Assembly (NCBI GenBank): GCA_013314815.1
Contig: JABUEY010000018.1
Span: forward strand, 1 to 41,978
Origin: Syntrophobacteraceae bacterium
GTDB taxonomy: Bacteria > Desulfobacterota > Syntrophobacteria > Syntrophobacterales > Syntrophobacteraceae
Reading direction: 5' to 3'
Length of the DNA stretch: 41,978 bases
Shown here: piece by piece, positions 34,821-41,978 of the stretch
Position numbering within the stretch: position 1 is the stretch's first letter
How the letters are laid out: each line of letters begins with the position of its first letter
Notes under the pieces: generated by a model
Told to the model about the DNA's origin: nothing
What the model saw: only the letters and a program-made list of their open reading frames with translations
Database searches by the model: none
Translations under genes and position numbers: made by a program

Positions 34821-36199
34821 TGCCTCGAATCGCTCCTCAACCGCTGCCCTTCAAGGAAGCCCTGGATTTCTTCAGGGGCCGGCGCCTTGCCGTCTCGGCC
34901 CGATCATGGAGAGACGTGTGGGCCTCCGAGCATGTTCATGCTTTCACCGTGGCCAGGGTCACGGCGCTGGACGTCATCGAGGACATACGCAGCGCGGTGG
35001 ACAGGGCGATCGAAGAAGGAACCTCCCTGGAGCGGTTCAAATCCGACCTGTCCGACACCCTCGAAAGAAAAGGCTGGCTCGCCCGTACAGCCGCAGACGC
35101 GGAACGGGCCATCGCCCCCTGGCGCCTGGACACCATCTACAGGACGAATATCCAGGCAGCCTACCAGGCCGGACGCTACAGGCAGATGGTCGAAGCCGCC
35201 TCCCTTCGCCCCTACTGGATGTACGATTCCGTGGGCGACGGGCGCACCAGGCCACTCCACGGATCCCAGAACGGCAAGATTTACCCCTTCGACCATCCCT
35301 TCTGGGAAACCTGGTATCCCCCCAACGGCTTCCGCTGCAGGTGCACGGTCCGCGCCCTCTCGGAAAGAGCGCTCAAACGGCGCAGGCTTCAACCGTCTCT
35401 CGAAACGACCCGCCTGAAACCCGATGAGGGTTTCCACTACAATCCCGGCATGGTGAGGTGGGCGCCCGACCTGAGAAAATACGGTCCCAAAACCCTCCGG
35501 CATCTGCACCGTGAAGGGATCGGCGCACCCCTTGGCCTCGAACAGCTGGAACAAAAAATCACCCTCTTTCGCGACGGATACCGAACCTCAGGGATCCATG
35601 CATCGAGGAAGCCTTTAAGAATCGTTCCCATGCAATCCCCTTCGTCCCATGGCTGGACAAGAATCGAAACGGGCGAAATCGCACTCCAGGAAGACATCCT
35701 GAGCGATATCCGTCAAACCCTCGAACAGGGGGCCGCGAAGACAACGCGGCAGATCGAAGCCTTCCAGACCCTCCTGCACGAACTGGGGCACCACCTCGGG
35801 AAAGAAATAAACCCCGCTGGATACGCGAAAGACGCGGCGTACAGAGCTTTGGTCGAAGCGGTGAACGACCTCTGGGCCAGGCACAACCTTGCGGGTTTTC
35901 TCCGCACCCTGGATATACGGTTCGATGCCGGGAAGGCAGCAGCCGTATTCGATACCCAACTTCGTTCCACCCAGGCTTGGTATCTCCGATCCGTACTCCG
36001 ACTGCTCGAATTCGACAATGCCGCCGAAAAGGCCCTGGTTGAAGACCTCAACCTCGAGGAAGATCCTGAAAATCTGTCGGATCGCCTGTGGAACATCGTC
36101 CGGGCGAAGAAGCCTCATCTCCATGCCTGGGGGCATTTCGGGGAGACCTTGATCGACCCGGCCGGATGGGTGCGTCTCCTCGACCTGCTGAAAAAATGA
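34820..36199 (+). CDS. MuF/gp30-type minor head protein with C-terminal HExxH metallopeptidase-like domain
   Basis: Residues about 40-180 are a typical MuF/SPP1-gp7 head-morphogenesis domain: RLDTIYRTNIQAAYQAGRY (104-121), DSVGDGRTRPLHGSQNGKIYPFDHPFW and PPNGFRCRCTVRALSE with its paired Cys. A linker follows. The C-terminal part (about 245-459) is extra: LLHELGHHLGKE places a zincin motif HELGH at residues 320-324 (codons from 35777), and E346 in ALVEAVNDLWARH is a candidate third zinc ligand, as in gluzincins. Known MuF proteins often carry variable C-terminal domains, including enzymes and toxins, that may be packaged in the head and delivered with DNA. Here the domain may process head proteins or act on the host. 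The cleavage activity is inferred from the motif only. Confidence 0.85.
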   Translation: MPRIAPQPLPFKEALDFFRGRRLAVSARSWRDVWASEHVHAFTVARVTALDVIEDIRSAVDRAIEEGTSLERFKSDLSDTLERKGWLARTAADAERAIAPWRLDTIYRTNIQAAYQAGRYRQMVEAASLRPYWMYDSVGDGRTRPLHGSQNGKIYPFDHPFWETWYPPNGFRCRCTVRALSERALKRRRLQPSLETTRLKPDEGFHYNPGMVRWAPDLRKYGPKTLRHLHREGIGAPLGLEQLEQKITLFRDGYRTSGIHASRKPLRIVPMQSPSSHGWTRIETGEIALQEDILSDIRQTLEQGAAKTTRQIEAFQTLLHELGHHLGKEINPAGYAKDAAYRALVEAVNDLWARHNLAGFLRTLDIRFDAGKAAAVFDTQLRSTQAWYLRSVLRLLEFDNAAEKALVEDLNLEEDPENLSDRLWNIVRAKKPHLHAWGHFGETLIDPAGWVRLLDLLKK

Positions 36200-36327
36200 G
36201 GAGCATCCAGTGACACGGGCACCGAATACGAGATCTGCCGTTCCTGTTCCCGGTCTTCACGCAGCGCGGCTCGATTTCCGCCGAACCGGCAGCGTCGGGT
36301 TACCGTTCACACAGAGGATTCGAACCC

Positions 36328-36855
36328 ATGACCACGCTGAGCATCGCACTCGATGAAAGACGAACGAAATTCATTCTTCTCCGGCTGCTCAAAACCATGA
36401 GCGACCTCACCGCCGCCATGCGACAGGTCGGAGAGGTGGCGCGAGAACGGACCATGCAAAGCTTCGAGCGGAGCCGTTCGCCTTCCGGGACACCCTGGAC
36501 TCCTTCACGCAGAGCGCTTCGAACGGGCGGAAAGACACTCGTCCGAAACGCCGTTCTCAGGAACTCCATCCACGTTCGGGCATCGTCTGATCGGGTGGAG
36601 GTGGGAAGCCCTCTCGAATATGCCTCCATCCACCAGTTCGGCAGCTCCGGCAACGTCTTCTGCGCCCTCGGGAAAAGCGTTTCATCGAGGATCCTGGGAC
36701 CCGATCGACGCCGGAAATCAAAGTCCGCTTCCTGCCCGGGCACCCAGGAGACCCACTCCCGGGCAATTCCAGCCCGTCCATTTCTGGGATTGAATCAGTC
36801 CGACTGGGGAGAAATCCGGGATGTTCTGACTGACTTCCTTTGCGGCGGTATCTGA
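36328..36855 (+). CDS. Phage virion morphogenesis protein (Mu gpG-like)
   Basis: In Mu, gpG takes part in head/tail assembly. The product has the family features: SDLTAAMRQVGEVARERTMQSFERSRSPSGTPWTPS near the N terminus, then a VGSPLEYASIHQFG segment and the C-terminal PARPFLGLNQSDWGEIRDVLTDFL. The first two-thirds fits the Phage_tail_S (PF05069) pattern. The 175-residue length is normal. ATG 36328 has AGAGGA about 10 nt upstream. It lies in the canonical slot between the MuF gene and gpI. Confidence 0.86.
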   Translation: MTTLSIALDERRTKFILLRLLKTMSDLTAAMRQVGEVARERTMQSFERSRSPSGTPWTPSRRALRTGGKTLVRNAVLRNSIHVRASSDRVEVGSPLEYASIHQFGSSGNVFCALGKSVSSRILGPDRRRKSKSASCPGTQETHSRAIPARPFLGLNQSDWGEIRDVLTDFLCGGI

Positions 36856-36930
36856 CGGAAGCCGGATTCGTCCTGAATCTTCTGCGCCTGACTGGGGATT
36901 GCTGACTGACACAGGAGGAAATCGATTGTC

Positions 36931-37998
36931 ATGAAGGAGAATACGGATGTGCCAAGGGAAAAGCTGACTTTTGCGGAAGCCCTTACGGGGGCGGGGCCTC
37001 CGGAAGGTGTTCCAGGGGAGTTCCAGGTGTTCCCGTCGGGCAGAGTCGAAATCTGCGGCGACGAACCTTTCCTGGTGGACGACGAGGCGCTGAACCGGGT
37101 GATTCAGCGCTTCGAGTCGCGGGGACTCGATATGGTCATCGACTATGAACACCAGACGGAGGAAGGCATTCGAGCTCCCGCCGCAGGCTGGATCAAGAAA
37201 CTCGTGAACCGGGGAGGCCTCGGCCTCTGGGCGGTCGTCCACTGGACCGAGCAGGCAAAGAAATACCTGGAGAGCCGGGAGTATCGCTATTACTCACCGG
37301 TCTTCCTCGTTTCAAAAAAAGACCGCCGCCTGGACGAACTCCTCCGCGTCGCCCTCACCAACGCTCCGCGCCTCAACCGCATCAGACCCATCGTGGCAAA
37401 AGATGATGTATTGAATGGAACGAACCCGAACAAGGAGAAAGTCATTATGGACCTGTTGAAAACCCTGGCAGGAATTCTGGGACTCGGTGAAAACGCAGCA
37501 CCGGAGGAAATAGTCGAAGCGGTGCGAGCACTGGTAAAGAGAGCGCAGGAAGAGACCTCCCCGGGGGAGACGGTGTCGGCCAAAGACCTCCGTCGAGCAC
37601 TCGACCTGGATGAAGGCATTGGCAAAAGTGAAATCATCGCCACCATTCACGCCCTTAGGCAAAGGCCCGACCTCACCCTCGAAATCACGACGCTCAGAAA
37701 ACAGCTCGCCCAGCGGGATCGCGACGCTCTCGTACATGCCGCCCTCAAGGCGGGCAAGATCACTCCGGCTCAACGGTCGTGGGCCGAGGAATACGCCATG
37801 AGTGACCCGGACGGTTTCAAGCTGTTCGTGGCCAAGGCACCCCAGGTGGTACCCATCGATCCGGTAGCCATCCTCCCGGACTCCCTGTCCAACGGAACCG
37901 GCATTTCCGATGCGGCCCAGCTGTCCATCAACAGGATGATGGGAGTCGGGACCGACACCTGGAAGAAGTACGGCCCGCAAGACGGTGGAAAGGTATGA
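36931..37998 (+). CDS. Prohead protease / scaffold precursor (Mu gpI-like)
   Basis: Mu gpI is a maturation protease whose C-terminal part, also made from an internal start, is the scaffold. The N-terminal domain here (about residues 25-165) has FQVFPSGRVEI, GLDMVIDYEHQTEEG with the His likely in the active site, RAPAAGWIKKL, and REYRYYSPVFLV followed by LRVALTNAPRLN, all typical of the gpI family (PF10123). The rest is helical and charged, as in scaffolds. AGGAGG precedes ATG 36931 by about 14 nt, which is longer than ideal. An internal start with a strong ribosome site lies at 37447. Confidence 0.9.
   Translation: MKENTDVPREKLTFAEALTGAGPPEGVPGEFQVFPSGRVEICGDEPFLVDDEALNRVIQRFESRGLDMVIDYEHQTEEGIRAPAAGWIKKLVNRGGLGLWAVVHWTEQAKKYLESREYRYYSPVFLVSKKDRRLDELLRVALTNAPRLNRIRPIVAKDDVLNGTNPNKEKVIMDLLKTLAGILGLGENAAPEEIVEAVRALVKRAQEETSPGETVSAKDLRRALDLDEGIGKSEIIATIHALRQRPDLTLEITTLRKQLAQRDRDALVHAALKAGKITPAQRSWAEEYAMSDPDGFKLFVAKAPQVVPIDPVAILPDSLSNGTGISDAAQLSINRMMGVGTDTWKKYGPQDGGKV
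37447..37998 (+). CDS. Nested scaffold protein from internal start within gpI gene (gpZ-like)
   Basis: Inside the gpI frame, AAGGAGAAAGTCATT immediately precedes ATG 37447, a better ribosome site than that of the full gene. Translation from here gives a 183-residue helical, acidic protein (MDLLKTLAGILGLGENAAPEEIVEAV and onwards) matching the scaffold half. Mu makes its scaffold Z in the same way, from the 3' part of gene I. This entry is the in-frame alternative product, not a separate reading frame. Confidence 0.68.
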   Translation: MDLLKTLAGILGLGENAAPEEIVEAVRALVKRAQEETSPGETVSAKDLRRALDLDEGIGKSEIIATIHALRQRPDLTLEITTLRKQLAQRDRDALVHAALKAGKITPAQRSWAEEYAMSDPDGFKLFVAKAPQVVPIDPVAILPDSLSNGTGISDAAQLSINRMMGVGTDTWKKYGPQDGGKV

Positions 37999-38064
37999 CG
38001 GACCGGGGGGCGCACCGGCTTCCCGCGCATCATTCCCGCCGATTGAACAAAGGAGGAATTGAAC

Positions 38065-38460
38065 ATGGCGGACAGAAAGACGCAGATGAAGGACTCTGAC
38101 CTCATTCCCCTGCCGGTTGCGGCATCGACACTGATCGAAGCCGGCAGGATGGTTGCCGTCAACGCCTCGGGCCATGCCGTGAAGGCGGCTGATGCCGCTG
38201 GACTGAAGGTGATGGGCAAGGCGGACATGCGGGCGGACAATTCAAACGGACAGAACGGAGACATTTTTGTGCTCACCTGCCGAAAGATGGCTTTCAAATA
38301 TAGGAATTCGCCCGCCAACGCCGTGGGCATGCAGCACATCGGCTCGGACGTGTACATCGAAGACGATGAAACGGTGTCCAGCAGTGGAGGTGTGAACAGC
38401 ATCGTTGCGGGCAGGTGCCTGGGAATTGAAAACGACGGTGTCTGGGTGGAAATCGGCTGA
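38065..38460 (+). CDS. Capsid decoration/cement-like protein
   Basis: A 131-residue protein with the pattern of small head decoration proteins: an N-terminal charged segment, LPVAASTLIEAGRMVAVNASGHAVKAADAAGLKVMGKAD, then beta-rich NGQNGDIFVLTCRKMAFKYRNS and GSDVYIEDDETVS, ending GRCLGIENDGVWVEIG. It resembles DUF2190-like cement proteins. AGGAGG lies 8 nt before ATG 38065. It stands between the protease/scaffold gene and the major capsid gene, where decoration genes are usually found. Confidence 0.74.
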   Translation: MADRKTQMKDSDLIPLPVAASTLIEAGRMVAVNASGHAVKAADAAGLKVMGKADMRADNSNGQNGDIFVLTCRKMAFKYRNSPANAVGMQHIGSDVYIEDDETVSSSGGVNSIVAGRCLGIENDGVWVEIG

Positions 38461-38501
38461 AGGCGGGGGCCTCGAGCCCGGGAAAAAACGGAGGTAGAGA
38501 A

Positions 38502-39383
38502 ATGATCATCAACCAGGCGAATCTACAGGGAGTCTACAAGTCCTTCCAGACCATCTTCAACGAAGCTTGGGACATGGCCGCTCCGGCCCAGTGGCCGGCG
38601 GTGGCCATGGAAGTTCCCAGTGAAACCCGCGAGGAAAGCTACGACTGGCTCGGAGATTTCCCCATGATGAAGGAATGGGTGGGAACCCGGGTGATCCGGG
38701 ACCTCACCGCCTTCCACTACGCCATCGTGAACAGGGATTTTGAAGCCACTATCGAGGTAGACCGCAACGACATTGAAGACGACCGCATCGGAATACACAG
38801 GCCGAGAATCCAGCAACTGGCCGATGCAGCCAGGAGACACCCGGATGTTCTCGTGTTCGATCTGCTCAAGAGTGGCTTTTCCACTCCATGCTATGACGGC
38901 CAGTATTTCTTCGACACCGACCACCCCGTCGGCGGCCAGAGCGTATCCAACTTCGGAGGCGGCACGGGAGCCCCATGGTATCTCATGGATCTTGCGCGGC
39001 CCATCAGGCCGCTGATCCTCCAGGTCAGGAAGCAACCCGAACTTGTGGCACTCGATGATCCGACAAACGAGAACGTTTTCATGCGCAGGAAATACCGATA
39101 CGGGGTAGACGACCGGAAGAACGCGGGCTTTGGACTCTGGCAGCTTGCCTACGCCGACCGCCGGCCCCTGGACGCCCAAACCTACGCAGAGGCGCGGGCA
39201 GCCATGATGAGTCTCAAGAACGATGAAGGGGTCCCTCTGGGAATCATTCCGACCCACCTTGTCGTGCCCCCCACCCTCGAAAGCGCGGGCCGCTCCGTGC
39301 TCAAAATCCAGAACGACGCGGCGGGCGCAGGCAACCCATGGTTCGGGACGGCGGAACTCCTGGTCGTCCCGTGGCTCGCTTGA
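38502..39383 (+). CDS. Major head (capsid) protein, Mu gpT-like
   Basis: The main capsid subunit. Family features include the N-terminal INQANLQGVYKSFQTIFNEAWDMA, PSETREESYDWLGDFPMMKEWVGTRVI, and IVNRDFEATIEVDRNDIEDDRIGIHRPRIQQLADAARRHPDVLVFDLL, continuing with CYDGQYFFDTDHPVGG. The C-terminal PTHLVVPPTLESAGRSVLK and AELLVVPWLA are also typical. At 293 residues it is close to Mu gpT. GGAGGTAGAGAA precedes the ATG. It is probably the most heavily translated gene of the module, and a hairpin follows its stop. Confidence 0.94.
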   Translation: MIINQANLQGVYKSFQTIFNEAWDMAAPAQWPAVAMEVPSETREESYDWLGDFPMMKEWVGTRVIRDLTAFHYAIVNRDFEATIEVDRNDIEDDRIGIHRPRIQQLADAARRHPDVLVFDLLKSGFSTPCYDGQYFFDTDHPVGGQSVSNFGGGTGAPWYLMDLARPIRPLILQVRKQPELVALDDPTNENVFMRRKYRYGVDDRKNAGFGLWQLAYADRRPLDAQTYAEARAAMMSLKNDEGVPLGIIPTHLVVPPTLESAGRSVLKIQNDAAGAGNPWFGTAELLVVPWLA

Positions 39384-39385
39384 GC

Positions 39386-39422
39386 CTGCACGGCACCCGG
39401 GAGAGTACACGGGAGCGTGCAG
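39386..39422 (+). other. Hairpin directly after the major-capsid stop
   Basis: CTGCACG (39386-39392) pairs with CGTGCAG (39416-39422); inside, CCCG and CGGG can pair too. There is no T-tract. A hairpin here could protect the capsid mRNA 3' end or reduce read-through to tail genes. Confidence 0.5.
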
Positions 39423-39489
39423 ACGGCATCTTTCCGGAACATGTCCGCCCTTCGCGTGTACTCCCCGGACTCCAGAGAAAGGACTCCCC

Positions 39490-39807
39490 TTGATCAGAAT
39501 CAGGTCCCGAAAGGAAGGCTTCAGGCGCTGCGGTGTCGTACATTCCACCGCGTGGAGCGAATACCCTGCCGGCCGCTTCAGCGCCGACGAACTGAACATC
39601 CTGCGTAACGAACCCATGCTGCAAATCGAGGAAGCCGAAGGATCCGAATCACCCGCCCTTCGTGATTTTGCAAGGATCTTTCAGCCGCGGAAGTCGAAAC
39701 CGGCAAGAACCCTTTCATGCCCTGATAAGCGGGCATTTGAAGCGACTGCGGGTTCCGAATTCCCGGCTTTCGATGCATCGCGTTCCCTCGAGACCGAGGA
39801 GTCGTGA
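39490..39807 (+). CDS. Mu-like HI1506-family protein
   Basis: A 105-residue protein starting with TTG (39490), with AAAGGA 7 nt upstream. It begins IRIRSRKEGFRRCGVVHSTAWSEYPAGRFSADELNILRNEPML, which closely follows the pattern of the HI1506-type protein found after the capsid gene in Mu-like prophages (FluMu). The second half is variable. The role is unknown, possibly in head completion. It ends exactly one base before the gp36 start. Confidence 0.76.
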   Translation: MIRIRSRKEGFRRCGVVHSTAWSEYPAGRFSADELNILRNEPMLQIEEAEGSESPALRDFARIFQPRKSKPARTLSCPDKRAFEATAGSEFPAFDASRSLETEES

Positions 39808-40239
39808 ATGCCCTACTGCACACCAGCGGACATCCGAGACCGCATCGACCTGCGGCGCCTGGTTCAGCTTACCGATGATGAAGGGGAGGGGATCGTCGAC
39901 GATTCTCGTATCGAGAAGGCCATTGCCGACGCCGACAACGAGATCGACGGCTACGTGGGAATTCGTCACGCCGTCCCCCTGCCCTCGCCTCCGCCCCTGC
40001 TCAACAAGCTTTCCGCGGACCTGGCGGTTTATCACCTGTATTCGAGGAGAGGCAGGGTGCCGGAGGTGCATGCCGAAAGGTACCGGAAGGCCGCGGGGAT
40101 TCTCGAACAGATCGCCCTCGGCAAAATCTCCCTCGGGGGTTCCGACCCGGACGGCAATCCTCCCGCGTCCGACGCACCCGAGATGTCGTGCGAAAACCCG
40201 TCGAGGCTCTTTACAAGGTCTTCCATGCACGGGTTCTGA
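39808..40239 (+). CDS. Mu gp36-like protein (DUF1320)
   Basis: The 143-residue protein begins PYCTPADIRDRIDLRRLVQLTDDEGEG, then RIEKAIADADNEIDGYVGIRHAVPLP and LLNKLSADLAVYHLYSRRG, the standard DUF1320 pattern of a head-tail connector-like protein. The tail end after residue 110 is less conserved. It is contiguous with the gene before it. In phages of this type it is thought to be a head completion/adaptor protein; this comes from family knowledge. Confidence 0.9.
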   Translation: MPYCTPADIRDRIDLRRLVQLTDDEGEGIVDDSRIEKAIADADNEIDGYVGIRHAVPLPSPPPLLNKLSADLAVYHLYSRRGRVPEVHAERYRKAAGILEQIALGKISLGGSDPDGNPPASDAPEMSCENPSRLFTRSSMHGF

Positions 40240-40258
40240 CCACAGAGGAAGGACGCTC

Positions 40259-40702
40259 ATGTACCGGATCTCGGAAGTCGAACGAGCCATCATCGAGAGG
40301 CTCAGGCGGCAGATCCCCTACCTGCGGGTCTGCACGTCCCTGGCCCGGTTTCTCGTGGACGACATGGAAGAAGCCGTGCTGAATTTCCCGGCCGTCTGCG
40401 TGGCCTACCAGGGAGGCGAATACGAGCATCGGCTGAATGGAATCCAGGACCGGCGGATGACGTTCACCGTCTTCGTCGCTGCGCGAAACGAAAGAGGCGA
40501 TGAGGCATCCAGGCACGGCCACGGTGAAGAAGCAGGGGTCTACGGGATGCTCGACGATGTTCGAGCCGCTCTTACCTCTCACAGTTGCGGCCTGGACATG
40601 GACCCTCTGCTGCCCGGGATCGAGCAGGCCGTAGACGGCGATTCCAGACTGTCCGTTTACGGTATCACGTTCGAAACCCGGTGCAGGTTCATGATCCCGT
40701 GA
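40259..40702 (+). CDS. Mu gp37-like protein (DUF1834)
   Basis: A 147-residue protein in the slot of Mu gp37, after gp36. It reads MYRISEVERAIIERLRRQIPYLRVCTS at the start, then NFPAVCVAYQGGEYEHR and MTFTVFVAARNERGDE, a pattern common in tail-terminator-like proteins. The late segment VYGMLDDVRAAL and ITFETRCRFMIP also fits. GAGGAAGGA precedes ATG 40259. It likely joins the tail tube to the head. Confidence 0.83.
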   Translation: MYRISEVERAIIERLRRQIPYLRVCTSLARFLVDDMEEAVLNFPAVCVAYQGGEYEHRLNGIQDRRMTFTVFVAARNERGDEASRHGHGEEAGVYGMLDDVRAALTSHSCGLDMDPLLPGIEQAVDGDSRLSVYGITFETRCRFMIP

Positions 40703-40738
40703 GTTCCGTTGACCTCGAATCCATGCAAAGGACGGCAT

Positions 40739-40969
40739 ATGAAGATCTTCATTCATACAAACCGGGGAGGCAGCCGAATGGTTGCCCCTGGCGAAGGTGG
40801 CTCCGCCGGGTGCACTTCGAACCCACTGCATCGAACCGTTCACGACACAAGCAGCGATTCGGCTTCGCATGACTCGATTCACACAACGGAAGCTGCGGCT
40901 CAGGGCTGTGGAAAGAACGAAAAGTCCGAGGCTCCGCCCGATGCGATTCCGGACTCTGAAGGAGAGTAA
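40739..40969 (+). CDS. Small hypothetical phage protein, 76 aa
   Basis: AAAGGA lies 6 nt before ATG 40739, so this start is preferred to an in-frame start at 40709. The protein begins MKIFIHTNRGGSRMVAPGEGG, then becomes polar and low-complexity (HDTSSDSASHDSIHTTEAAAQGC) and ends acidic. It occupies the place of Mu gp38, a small protein between gp37 and the tail genes, but I see no clear sequence match. The gene is 3 bp from the tail-tube gene. Confidence 0.55.
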   Translation: MKIFIHTNRGGSRMVAPGEGGSAGCTSNPLHRTVHDTSSDSASHDSIHTTEAAAQGCGKNEKSEAPPDAIPDSEGE

Positions 40970-40972
40970 AGC

Positions 40973-41911
40973 ATGTATACACGCAGAGCGGTCGTTCTGG
41001 CCAAGATCGAGACTTCGTACGGAACGGACGCCGATCCGACCGGGGAAGCCAATGCCATCCTCACCGGCAGGCCGTCCGTAAAAGGTCTTTCCGACAACCT
41101 GGAAAGGAACTTCGTTTCCCCCACCCTCTCCCCCCTGGCGCCCTGCAAGGCGGGTCATACTGTCGAGGTTTCCTTCGACGTAGAGGCGAGAACCGGCGCG
41201 GAACCCGGAACGCCTCCCGAGATCAGCCCGCTGCTTCGTGCCTGCGGGTTCGAAGAAACCGTCGTCGCGGGCACATCCGTGGCTTACAAGCCGGTGAGCG
41301 ACGATTTCGAATCGGCCACCCTTTACGTATTTCTTGACGGCATCTGCCACAAGATCAGGGGATGCCGGGGAAATATGAAGTTTGTGGGAGAAGTGGGAAA
41401 ATATGGGGTTTATTCATTCAGCATGAGAGGTCTCTACGCGGAACCCGTAGACCTGCCTCTGCCTTCCGCCGCCTATTCCGCCGTTCTGCCGGACCTCGTC
41501 GAATCCGCAACCCTGAAGATGACTCCTGAAGGCGGTTCACAGTACATCCCCGTGATCTCGCGCATCGAATTCGACCTTCACAACGAACTGTTCAGAAGAG
41601 ACGACGTCACCCGGGAGGATGGAGTGCGCGAAATCATGATATCGAGCAGAAAAACATCGGGAGTCATCGATCCGGAAATGGTGCCCGCGGCGGCGAAGAA
41701 CTACTGGAGCGAGTTCAGGAACCGGGTTCCCAACCAGGTCGTTTTCGGATATGGGGCAGCGGGCGCGACCGACAAGATCACTCTTACGGTCCCCCGGGCC
41801 GTCTACGACGAGGTGAATTACCAGGACAGGGGGCCTCTGCTGTCCATACAGCTCCCTTTCATCTGCCAGTACAACCTCGGGGATGACGAACTGATCATCG
41901 TCTACCGGTAG
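40973..41911 (+). CDS. Phage tail tube protein (Phage_tube_2-like)
   Basis: The 312-residue product starts RRAVVLAKIETSYGTDADPTGEANAILTG and has the EISPLLRACGFEETV motif seen in a tail-tube family of long-tailed phages (Phage_tube_2, PF18906); beta-rich stretches such as SATLYVFLDGICHKIRGCRGNMKF and KYGVYSFSMRGLYAEPVDLPLP follow. AAGGAGAGTAAAGC precedes the ATG. In Mu itself this place holds the contractile sheath gene gpL. Its absence here suggests a non-contractile tail, as in transposable siphophages such as B3. The following sequence to the window edge (67 bp) shows no gene start that I can support. Confidence 0.8.
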   Translation: MYTRRAVVLAKIETSYGTDADPTGEANAILTGRPSVKGLSDNLERNFVSPTLSPLAPCKAGHTVEVSFDVEARTGAEPGTPPEISPLLRACGFEETVVAGTSVAYKPVSDDFESATLYVFLDGICHKIRGCRGNMKFVGEVGKYGVYSFSMRGLYAEPVDLPLPSAAYSAVLPDLVESATLKMTPEGGSQYIPVISRIEFDLHNELFRRDDVTREDGVREIMISSRKTSGVIDPEMVPAAAKNYWSEFRNRVPNQVVFGYGAAGATDKITLTVPRAVYDEVNYQDRGPLLSIQLPFICQYNLGDDELIIVYR

Positions 41912-41978
41912 CCACAGAAATGACGGCACCGCGCTGGAACGGGGTGCAGTGCGCGTAAGGTTCGAACGACCAGGAAGG

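Noticed and set aside
36209-36355. Possible 48-residue gene starting at a GTG after the MuF stop
   Set aside because: GAGGAG lies at a fair distance, but the frame overlaps the gpG start and the product is Arg-rich with no recognisable pattern.

Overview
The window looks like chromosomal DNA of a GC-rich, Gram-negative, probably anaerobic bacterium. The combination of futalosine-route menaquinone genes, a 2-hydroxyacyl-CoA-dehydratase-type activase with its partner, and small Cys-rich and lipoprotein genes suggests Desulfobacterota, perhaps a Syntrophobacter-like lineage. This placement is inferred from gene content only.

Layout. (1) 1-2209 is the distal part of a type I-E-like CRISPR array, with 36 complete repeats plus one cut by the window edge. 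It reads left to right, so leader and cas genes should lie left of the window. (2) 2698-5513 holds mqnB and mqnD of the futalosine menaquinone pathway, followed by an unrecognised gene. (3) 5810-8354, minus strand, encodes a secreted MORN-repeat protein and a UbiB/ABC1 kinase-like membrane protein. (4) 8513-12380 is a thiamin operon: sigma70-type promoter, TPP riboswitch, intrinsic terminator, then thiF-thiG-thiH-thiS-thiE, which together make and join the thiazole half of thiamin. (5) 12473-14043, minus strand, is a two-gene ABC-2 exporter. (6) 14445-20555 is a three-gene unit: a double-ASKHA activase, an HgdB-like FeS partner and RNase G. (7) 20707-23282 contains a LOG-family protein (minus), a small acidic protein and an RlmI-type rRNA methyltransferase.

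From about 23358 the window becomes accessory. A phage-type S24/XRE repressor faces left, opposite three small rightward genes. These are followed by genes that do not look like phage genes: a glycine-zipper lipoprotein, a 61-residue Cys protein, an exported rhodanese and a REC-PAS-PAS-histidine kinase. From 29855 to the right edge there is a tightly packed Mu-like late module: holin, accessory proteins, TerS-position protein, TerL, portal, MuF head protein, gpG, gpI protease with a nested scaffold start, decoration protein, major capsid, HI1506-like, gp36, gp37, a small protein and a tail-tube protein. No transposase, integrase or endolysin is visible.

The most notable points are a zincin-like HExxH domain fused to the MuF head protein, the Mu-type head module joined to a tail tube that is not Mu-type, the early/late gap in the prophage, a TPP riboswitch whose terminator U-tract touches the thiF start codon, and two nearly identical CRISPR spacers.
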